From: Alphaproteobacteria bacterium
GTDB taxonomy: Bacteria > Pseudomonadota > Alphaproteobacteria > RF32 > CAG-239
Length of the DNA: 11,060 bases
Assembly: GCA_017964705.1 (NCBI GenBank)
Contig: JAGCRL010000008.1
Span: forward strand, 1-11,060
Direction of reading: 5' to 3'
This document shows positions 7,401 through 11,060 of the stretch, piece by piece. Below the pieces are notes generated by a model, which saw nothing but the letters and a program-made list of their open reading frames with translations, was not told the origin of the DNA and did not search any database. Positions within the stretch are counted from its first letter, which is position 1. The number at the start of each line of letters is the position of its first letter. Position numbers and translations under genes: made by a program.

Positions 7401-8889
7401 GTCATCAGAAAACGGAGAAGGATGGGGTATATACATTAACCAAAACTCCGGAGACGCGGTTGTAAACAACTATGGTCAAATCAAAATAAATGATGAGCTA
7501 AAGAGCGGCAACAGCGGTATCTACTTAAATGGAGCCGAACTACATAACAGTGGAGACATTGTGAGTGCCAGCGCATTAGATTTGAACAGCTTAGGCGGTA
7601 AGATATACCTTGAAGATGGCGGTGTATATGAGGCTGAGAGCTTGTCCGGTGATTTGACGGCAGGTGTGGCAACAGTAACCAACGGTAATGCGGATGAATA
7701 CGTCATTGAAAATGCGATAATCAGCGATAACATAGATGATTTGAATTTATTATCCGAATCAGCCATGTTTAGAGCAAACGTTCGCCATTCAGAAGACGCA
7801 AGCGGATATGATGTAGTACAAACTCGTCGTAATTTTGCGGAAGTATCGCCGAATGCTTCAATCGGTGAATATCTGGAAGAAAACTACATTGTAGGCTCTA
7901 ATCCGGAATTATATGAACATTTGAAGTCAGAAACGGATGAGAAAGAGTTAAACAGAAGAGTAGCTCGCGTAACCGGAGCGGATGTATTACCGAATGTAAT
8001 AGATGAAAACATGATAGCATTAAAGAGCTTGAACAGAAGCTTGGCTGATAACATCTTAGAGCCGACAAATGATCCGTATCGGGTTGTAGCCGGAGCAGAT
8101 ACAGCAGGTGTAGATGCTAGTGGTAAAGGGGTACTATCCGGTTATGATATGAATGCGACTTCGACCTGGATGTATGGCGATAAGCGGTTAAACAACTGGA
8201 ATCGTTTAGGTTTAGGTTTGGCATATACCAAGATAAATACCAGCTATGATGTTGGTGCAGATAGAAAACTTGATGTGATTAATCTGTTTATCCCATATAT
8301 GCATAAGTTTACCGATCGGTTGAAATTAGCCTCAATATTGAGCGTTGGCTATGGTATAGGAGACATGGATAGAAGCTATAAGAATGCTCGTTCAGCAGAT
8401 TTGGAAGATATTTTTGCCGGCTTTACCAATGAGTTGCGTTATACAATGGATTTAGGTTGCTTTGCCCAATTAGAACCAGCCTTAATGTTAAATGCCTTAG
8501 GGTATTATGAAGAAGGCTTAGATGAAGGCAATGCGGCAGAGGCAATAACCACCAAAGATACCAAGAACTTATCAGTTGAAGCCGGAGCCGGATTATTCTT
8601 AAAGAAGAAAGTCTCATTAGCCAGCTACGGAAGGTTAGGGTTCAAAGTTGGCGGTGTATATTATCGTGAGTTGAGTTCACCGTTTAACGGTATAGACGCA
8701 CGTCACAGAGGAGCTGTTGGTTGGTATAACATCAATGACTATGCTCATCTGTATCAAAAAGACAGAGCGTTGTTAGAAGCAGCAATTAATTATGATTACA
8801 AAGCATTTACGCTTGAGTTTAAGTATAATAAGTTGTTGCAGAAAAATGATCCTGAAATGTTAGATATCGGCTTAAAGTATCGGTTCTAA
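1447..8889 (+). CDS. Giant cysteine-rich autotransporter (type Va secretion)
   Basis: A 2480-residue surface protein, far longer than most autotransporters. Layout in residues from M at 1447: signal peptide 1-23 (MRKILVAVV...AVANA); ankyrin-like segment about 45-110 (DDGKTALCLAQEARD, LLYWGAD); a Gly/Ala-rich hydrophobic helix about 130-149; cysteine-rich modules about 114-1813; a beta-helix-like passenger about 1815-2130 with G-I/M-Y repeats; a helical linker about 2132-2205; and a C-terminal autotransporter beta-barrel about 2210-2480 ending GLKYRF with the terminal aromatic residue needed for barrel assembly. I count about 155 cysteines after the signal peptide, all but one (C2338, in the barrel) before residue 1814. 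Many form CxxC pairs (CNRC, CGYC, CGHC, CWQC, CYTC). The role is probably adhesion or surface coating, but no specific activity is recognisable. The upstream dsbA-like gene may help fold it. It is followed by a strong terminator. Confidence 0.9.
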   Translation: MRKILVAVVCLMVSMGSSAVANAATGDPANGAVKTRTRQIIGTRQIVAHKQKLSPDLLLEWAKTGNNKQLQQYQQYLNMRNDDGKTALCLAQEARDAVAYRRLLYWGADKDQSCKCSDKPCALWVNNNSNLALWGIVGIGAAAGAYALLNGDKDKCDIKQYKLNLCPDHGYCKLCSYKFKLTSCDENWEMNADQSACVPVPCKTNYSSEIKSAADCGTAGELGWRVIQDTAQAYSGDDACNRCEKLNCNTGYTSSIQNVTQCPTTGDSGYEMEQDTSRYEGDTPCNKCVPDGCENNGETSYPNQEACPTYTYLKKTGYDITDYDGENVCGYCHYDCNEEEDAYILGKCPTGKLCRQAEIASSNGATVTCEVVYDNDCSGYQYDDECPVGMHEVERCTDRNGLHLNCEPDDCSDYPSETCEIPGFTERDECVTSPDGQTTITTYQCQCAEGWSTTQCRVGHICRENTEAGITCYKEEECDESQGYYEEKHVCEAAYEGYDCVKDEASQCYIKGDESDCAAEYSITYQKVEDCGESGSKGWTYTSYGHSGNKLCGKCTPKVCPTDEKYSSVEECGTNGSAGYTWSQNTSVYAGDTACGHCIPRQCNEYDNGKGVEKVGDCTKYSMLTATLNESVIGYAGETKCYKCEYACNEVNYYSDLATCIGTGWNCESKTQNGITCWERKGSQECPDDYPYKDACPIAEEGKQLVSSSSVQKGGNTCWQCNYSCIDTMYPYDQDNCFEHMTEIKRCTDDDGNHLDCACDTTQGYYIDAATCKGTENVTTCNQDSTSGCYYPVCNTNEQTSACVDKTGLIKTETKRTLNNNTDCYTCSYQCDEVSYFADYTACINGGWNCEEITTSGVTCWERKGSQECPDDYPYKDACPAAEEGKQIVSSSSTNVGENVCWQCHYSCKDDVYPYDQDNCFEHMTEIKRCTDDDGNHLDCSCDTTHGYYADVATCKRTESVTTCNQDSTSGCYYPICNSSEQTTTCADKTGLIKTETKRTLKNDIDCYTCSYQCDTSNGYYASEAACRRALTYHKCREVEVDTSLNISCWVDDGVEECPPPETEHCERYSILLTHETYARTLGNKTCYTCSYECNEGLGIYEYHEGDSYSGTKYTQNGITCKTDDLCLNYSGNSEYPDSLMTWFNNDSKATSSGHCDGSIHVTVNDTTECYHCKCDTENGWFSQKEIDALACTGGYIKGNDDGFGCIEMNAAQCPDGLKTKRECNALGKDFEAVGSDFICNLKKGTEEACGNCLEGERNCSQYNTPYREYANTPEECSYTTSPRESTDYPGCYWCYPMTSCNNAKGYYTTSSVMQCNDSLYALTTNVKTEEFEYYIYYDGTDRRTFTCKTCEYGCKEGWTMGTPPAEGNYEVITYNVSYSYQGSSITCYRPGDGGGCEDKTKYRYVGSCPDGTKEYDHCQLDGVNYYLCECDNDYTGGTGRGYYNNEIDERNGTYFDDVHNITQNLRDGAEAIVCHEASCNHSGTYPDGVKGDYNTEAECLAAITGSGNTTGACKQGSASGCWYGSDCYYGKSGYEVRDTATNNILYSTEDYCVNETGTSCMQVNYDYVSADGHFNHSGDNRCYIAGGESLECSDILAEYTAQGIQVVKYRSTSAATSDDCGLAVNSELGEKTGTKGYKLSSRMKVSGVYLKCRENGVVYSYLYKCEPRECNAGYSTTAPATCGSGDDFVTTWDRNRFAGEETCWGCGCNPSKYLTECNDLWQTVESISGSLERISLWKCHAKTSSPVCYRYTLECGEGGVGSLTTEQYNQLPDGPIEGDGNDKTDYKLVDGGTSVIGSDNEYLFDGDKDIQCYNKTSLSNAGLADHMTLMNTTKIELTSEGDEDVVGLKAGENENLLNTVDEEFGMVGEIDITHNSTGTAIGMYLSGANTMMNDTGASINIQSNNDANTSIGMYAASGGTVLNYGDINITGSSAKAYGIYGEGANTVENRGNINVEGQDAYGIYVEDGTGTTVTNSETGIINIKSSENGEGWGIYINQNSGDAVVNNYGQIKINDELKSGNSGIYLNGAELHNSGDIVSASALDLNSLGGKIYLEDGGVYEAESLSGDLTAGVATVTNGNADEYVIENAIISDNIDDLNLLSESAMFRANVRHSEDASGYDVVQTRRNFAEVSPNASIGEYLEENYIVGSNPELYEHLKSETDEKELNRRVARVTGADVLPNVIDENMIALKSLNRSLADNILEPTNDPYRVVAGADTAGVDASGKGVLSGYDMNATSTWMYGDKRLNNWNRLGLGLAYTKINTSYDVGADRKLDVINLFIPYMHKFTDRLKLASILSVGYGIGDMDRSYKNARSADLEDIFAGFTNELRYTMDLGCFAQLEPALMLNALGYYEEGLDEGNAAEAITTKDTKNLSVEAGAGLFLKKKVSLASYGRLGFKVGGVYYRELSSPFNGIDARHRGAVGWYNINDYAHLYQKDRALLEAAINYDYKAFTLEFKYNKLLQKNDPEMLDIGLKYRF
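2164..3240 (+). repeat. Recurrent CxxC modules in the cysteine-rich region
   Basis: Within the autotransporter, CxxC pairs recur with similar flanks. CNRC begins at 2164, CNKC at 2299 and CGYC at 2431, then CGKC at 3100 and CGHC at 3229. Neighbouring pairs are 129-135 bases (43-45 residues) apart. Each module has a cysteine soon after the pair, an aromatic or serine stretch, another cysteine about 10 residues on, then Gly-Tyr/Trp and a G-D-T/D-x-C approach to the next pair. Related but looser copies continue to about base 6600. I do not recognise a named domain. The spacing suggests small disulfide-bonded units in series. Confidence 0.6.
3388..4485 (+). repeat. Two-copy tandem duplication, 549 bases per unit
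   Basis: Copy one is 3388-3936 and copy two is 3937-4485, each 183 codons within the autotransporter. They align end to end without any gap. By hand I count about 40 differing residues of 183 (about 78% identity), and all 20 cysteines in each unit are at equivalent positions. The most conserved blocks are CWERKGSQECPDDYPYKDAC, CFEHMTEIKRCTDDDGNHLD and KTGLIKTETKRTL. A more distant relative of the second block (ERCTDRNGLHLNC) occurs near 2624-2660. This is an in-frame internal duplication old enough to have diverged, with its cysteine pattern preserved. Confidence 0.9.
7090..7560 (+). repeat. G-I/M-Y beta-helix-type passenger repeats
   Basis: Six G-I/M-Y anchors start at 7093, 7183, 7261, 7333, 7426 and 7516, spaced 72-93 bases (24-31 residues). 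Each is followed by a run such as NTVENRGNINVEG, rich in Asn, Gly, Ile and Val. This is the usual look of right-handed beta-helix autotransporter passengers. The stretch has no cysteine, in sharp contrast to the preceding 1700 residues. Confidence 0.75.
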
Positions 8890-8906
8890 CAGCTAACAAA
8901 CACTTC

Positions 8907-8938
8907 AAAGGCTCTCCATTATTCGAGAGCCTTTTTTT
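8907..8938 (+). terminator. Rho-independent terminator of the autotransporter gene
   Basis: AAAGGCTCTC (8907-8916) pairs perfectly with GAGAGCCTTT (8925-8934) around an 8-base loop, and a run of seven T follows at 8932-8938. It lies 17 bases after the stop codon. Confidence 0.92.
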
Positions 8939-8949
8939 GTCGAAAAATG

Positions 8950-8978
8950 TTGACCTATCTTAAAAAATATGCTACAAT
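8950..8978 (+). promoter_or_regulatory. Probable sigma70-type promoter for the SPFH gene
   Basis: TTGACC at 8950-8955 and TACAAT at 8973-8978 are separated by exactly 17 bases, each one base from consensus. It lies just after the preceding terminator. Transcription would start near 8985, giving a leader of about 260 bases before the ATG at 9249. Confidence 0.6.
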
Positions 8979-8984
8979 AAAACC

Positions 8985-9248
8985 CTAAATAAGAAATTAT
9001 TATAGATTATACATATATAAATTATTAACAAACAAAGTAAACTGTTGTGCGCGAGGAATTTAGATAAAAGATATAGAACGGGTTAGCAATAATCTGTAAC
9101 ATATTTTTTTATCACGTTTTGTTATTTTACTTAGAAGGTGATATAGACTTGACACTGAGGCTCATGCGTTGAGAGATGGTAAAATACATAACGTTAAAAT
9201 AAATTTCAAGCAAAACAATAAGCACTTTGTAATAAATTGAGAGTAGTT
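8985..9248 (+). other. Long AT-rich untranslated leader or intergenic stretch
   Basis: About 260 bases between the probable transcription start and the SPFH start codon hold no convincing open frame on either strand. A T-run at 9105-9111 follows only a weak 4-base-pair stem (GTTA near 9084, TAAC near 9099). A TTGACA at 9149-9154 has no good -10 partner at 16-18 bases. I recognise no riboswitch or small RNA family here. Confidence 0.5.
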
Positions 9249-10385
9249 ATGAAATTTCTAAAGCTAATCAAGTTTATCCAGGGACTTACTAAAATTGTGG
9301 TGCTCCCAATATCTCTCCTTATCATGGCTATAAGCCTCATTTGGGGAGTAGGGGGAACTATGTTTACAATAAGTTTCTTCATGGTCTTGGGCGCCCTGGG
9401 CATCCTGTCCTTGTGGTTTGTCCCAAGCGGATTTGCCGGTGTCAAACAAGTGATGGGCAAGCTGGTAAATCAGTCCTTCAAGGACGGAATTCATTTCATA
9501 ATTCCGTTCGTCACGGATACCCATCTGATGGACTTGCGAGAGATTATATCTGTGCCCATTACAGACACGATGAAGGTGCTGACACGAAATGATTTGACGA
9601 TCACATACATTGTGACGTTTACCATTAGGCCTGAATATGCCCACATCATGTGGTTGAAGCTTGGTGGGCAGGGGTACTTTGCTACTCACGTCTCCCATTG
9701 GGTGGACGGGGCAATAAATACTCTGGTTTCTAAGTTGATCTACGCTCAGTTTCAAACTCAAAAGGGAGAAATTGAGGAGATCATTTCCAAGGTTGTTGCA
9801 GTAGAGCTCGATAAGCAGAGCAGTGCTGCAACAAAAGAATACGGGCACCATGATCGAGAGTGCTATGATATCGATATGAGCGAAAAAAAGTTCTACGATA
9901 TCAACAACAATGGTCAACTCATCGAGGTCCCGGTCATAAAACTGATCGAGACCAAGGTCTACATGGTGGAGAAGGAAGTTCCCGATCCAGCCGATCCCAG
10001 TAAGACCATAAAAAAATGGGTTGACGAAGAGCAACTCTGGAAAGAAAATGTCGAAGGGATTAACTTCTTTGACTACGTAAAAATTACAATCAAAGAGGTT
10101 AAGTTCGAGAAAGAATTCGAAGAGGCTCAACGCAAACTCGTTGTCGAACAAACCCGCAAGGCCACCGCCACCGTGGCAGCCGAAAGGCAAGCCATTGAGG
10201 CCGAAGGTGATGCCAAAGCCACAAGAATCCGTGGTGAAGGCCAGGCCGCTGCTGATAAGGCAATTGGTGATGTCTGGGACAATAGTCCTGGTCTCACCCG
10301 TCGCTCTGCTACCGAACACATGCCCAAAGTGGTCGGCGGCAACAACATCATCGACATCAATAAACTTCTTGAAGATGGAAATTGA
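9249..10385 (+). CDS. SPFH/band-7 (prohibitin/stomatin-like) membrane protein
   Basis: A 378-residue inner-membrane protein. Two hydrophobic segments (about 15-35 and 37-57) anchor it. An SPFH-type domain follows (WFVPSGFAGVKQVMG, then DGIHFIIPFVTDTHLMDLRE and LTRNDLTITYIVTFTI), then a charged helical tail about 283-345 with the classic AERQAIEAEGDAKATRIRGE pattern. SPFH proteins form ring-shaped membrane assemblies that organise microdomains or hold proteases; no substrate can be named here. A polar insertion about 200-270 (EYGHHDRECYDID to KKWVDEEQLW) interrupts the usual band-7 layout. I chose ATG 9249, with GAGAG at 9239-9243 ahead of it, over a TTG four codons upstream. Sampled lines are about 50-60% GC, against about 32% in the neighbouring dut, suggesting separate acquisition. 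It has its own promoter and terminator and no NfeD-like partner nearby. Confidence 0.85.
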   Translation: MKFLKLIKFIQGLTKIVVLPISLLIMAISLIWGVGGTMFTISFFMVLGALGILSLWFVPSGFAGVKQVMGKLVNQSFKDGIHFIIPFVTDTHLMDLREIISVPITDTMKVLTRNDLTITYIVTFTIRPEYAHIMWLKLGGQGYFATHVSHWVDGAINTLVSKLIYAQFQTQKGEIEEIISKVVAVELDKQSSAATKEYGHHDRECYDIDMSEKKFYDINNNGQLIEVPVIKLIETKVYMVEKEVPDPADPSKTIKKWVDEEQLWKENVEGINFFDYVKITIKEVKFEKEFEEAQRKLVVEQTRKATATVAAERQAIEAEGDAKATRIRGEGQAAADKAIGDVWDNSPGLTRRSATEHMPKVVGGNNIIDINKLLEDGN

Positions 10386-10401
10386 TGTTCGCTCTCTTAG
10401 A

Positions 10402-10444
10402 AGAAACCCCGCAGCTTTATGCTGCGAGGTTTCTTTTTTTTTTT
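10402..10444 (+). terminator. Rho-independent terminator of the SPFH gene
   Basis: AGAAACCCCGCAGC (10402-10415) pairs with GCTGCGAGGTTTCT (10421-10434), 13 of 14 positions, around the loop TTTAT. A run of about eleven T follows to 10444. It lies 16 bases after the stop codon. Confidence 0.93.
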
Positions 10445-10475
10445 AAGAAGAATTGAGGAAATTTAAAGATAAGAC

Positions 10476-10503
10476 TTGAAACAAATGGCATTTTTTGTAA
10501 CTT
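10476..10503 (+). promoter_or_regulatory. Weak candidate promoter for dut
   Basis: TTGAAA at 10476-10481 and TAACTT at 10498-10503 are 16 bases apart. The -10 match is poor, but the gene follows a strong terminator and must have its own promoter in this gap. Confidence 0.3.
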
Positions 10504-10517
10504 AAAAAATAAATAAT

Positions 10518-10521
10518 GGAG
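10518..10521 (+). promoter_or_regulatory. Ribosome binding site selecting the dut start
   Basis: GGAG lies 6 bases before the ATG at 10528. It overlaps the alternative ATG at 10516, which itself has no purine-rich site upstream. The downstream ATG is therefore the likelier start. Confidence 0.7.
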
Positions 10522-10527
10522 AATAAA

Positions 10528-11037
10528 ATGCAACGTATTGGTGAATTTGAAAAAGTAAGTCTCAAACAATTTGTATCATCATGGGAAAAGATTTTTAATC
10601 ATACCACAGAAGAAATAAATCATATTTATGAGCAAATCAAACTTCCTTTTCGTGCTACAAACGGTTCCGCAGGATATGATTTTTTTACTCCCGTTGCTAT
10701 AACCTTATCTCCCAAACAAAACATCTTAATTCCAACAGGTATTCGTGTAAAAATAGAAAATGGTTGGTTTTTAGCTATAGTCCCAAAATCAGGTTTAGGT
10801 TTTAAATATCGTCTTCAGGTAGATAACACCATGGGCATTATAGATAGCGATTATTATTACTCGGATAATGAAGGGCATATTTTTGTAAAGATAACCAATG
10901 ATACCAATGAAAATAAGTTATTAGAACTTCAAGCTGGTGCTTCCTTTTGTCAGGGGATATTTTTACCCTTCGGCATTACTTATTGCGATAATGCAACAGC
11001 CATTCGAAACGGTGGCTTTGGCTCCACTTCAAAATAA
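10528..11037 (+). CDS. dut: dUTP diphosphatase (trimeric dUTPase)
   Basis: A 169-residue cytoplasmic enzyme that hydrolyses dUTP to dUMP and pyrophosphate, keeping uracil out of DNA and supplying dUMP for thymidylate synthesis. All five trimeric-dUTPase motifs are present, in residues from M at 10528: I, ATNGSAGYDFF (43-53); II, PKSGLG (86-91), with Lys where Arg is usual; III, MGIIDSDYYYSDNEGHIF with catalytic D106; IV, GASFCQGIF (137-145); V, RNGGFGSTS (160-168). Motif III has the extended DYY...NEGHI form I associate with clostridial and phage enzymes rather than the DYxG form of typical proteobacterial Dut. An N-terminal extension of about 35 residues (GEFEKVSLKQF, SSWEKIF) precedes the core and is not recognised. 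The gene is low-GC like most of the window and stands alone. The last 23 bases of the window after its stop hold nothing I can identify. Confidence 0.92.
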   Translation: MQRIGEFEKVSLKQFVSSWEKIFNHTTEEINHIYEQIKLPFRATNGSAGYDFFTPVAITLSPKQNILIPTGIRVKIENGWFLAIVPKSGLGFKYRLQVDNTMGIIDSDYYYSDNEGHIFVKITNDTNENKLLELQAGASFCQGIFLPFGITYCDNATAIRNGGFGSTSK

Positions 11038-11060
11038 AAAGAGAGAAGGGCTTTTGACCA

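Noticed and set aside
9163..9170. CATGCGTT octamer shared with 1363-1370 upstream of the autotransporter, as a common operator
   Set aside because: Only eight bases match, flanks differ and there is no symmetry; chance is a sufficient explanation.
9149..9177. TTGACA box as a second promoter for the SPFH gene
   Set aside because: No acceptable -10 hexamer is found at 16-18 bases; the nearest TAAAAT is 25 bases away.
9264..10319. A 351-codon open frame on the minus strand opposite the SPFH gene
   Set aside because: It lies entirely inside a well-supported gene, matches no family I know and is most easily explained by the codon pattern of the real gene on the other strand.
10516..10527. Upstream ATG start for dut
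   Set aside because: No purine-rich site precedes it, and its own bases form part of the GGAG that serves the ATG at 10528.

Overview
The window looks like a low-GC Gram-negative bacterial contig with a short foreign piece at its left edge. A type V autotransporter ending in an outer-membrane beta-barrel, together with a periplasmic DsbA-type thiol oxidoreductase, shows that the main organism is diderm. The AT-rich composition and the very long cysteine-rich autotransporter recall uncultured gut Alphaproteobacteria, but that placement is a guess. By contrast, bases 1-107 are about 64% GC and encode, on the minus strand, the start of a YqfC-like sporulation protein, which belongs to endospore-forming Firmicutes. 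The following 190 bases are about 30% GC. The simplest reading is an assembly chimera with its joint near base 108.

Layout: (1) 1-107, foreign yqfC-like fragment. (2) 108-308, the 3' end of a gene for a small exported protein with four cysteines, cut off inside its signal peptide. (3) 324-1178, a DsbA/ScsC-like periplasmic oxidoreductase, 15 bases downstream and probably in the same operon. (4) An AT-rich gap with a candidate promoter. (5) 1447-8889, a 2480-residue autotransporter with signal peptide, ankyrin-like segment, hydrophobic helix, about 1700 residues of cysteine-rich modules, a short beta-helix-like passenger and a C-terminal beta-barrel, followed by a strong terminator. (6) A gap of about 300 bases with a good sigma70-type promoter at its left end. 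(7) 9249-10385, an SPFH/band-7 membrane protein of clearly higher GC, followed by a second strong terminator. (8) 10528-11037, a trimeric-type dUTPase.

The most interesting theme is thiol chemistry. A passenger with roughly 150 cysteines, many in CxxC pairs, sits directly downstream of a periplasmic disulfide enzyme and a small four-cysteine exported protein. Autotransporter passengers usually contain few or no cysteines because stably folded, disulfide-linked structures block export through the barrel. A dedicated oxidase or isomerase acting on this client is therefore a reasonable but unproven hypothesis. The passenger also contains a 549-base tandem duplication with no insertion or deletion between the copies. 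The SPFH and dut genes appear to be separate transcription units. Both show signs of different ancestry: base composition for the first, and a clostridial-type motif III for the second.
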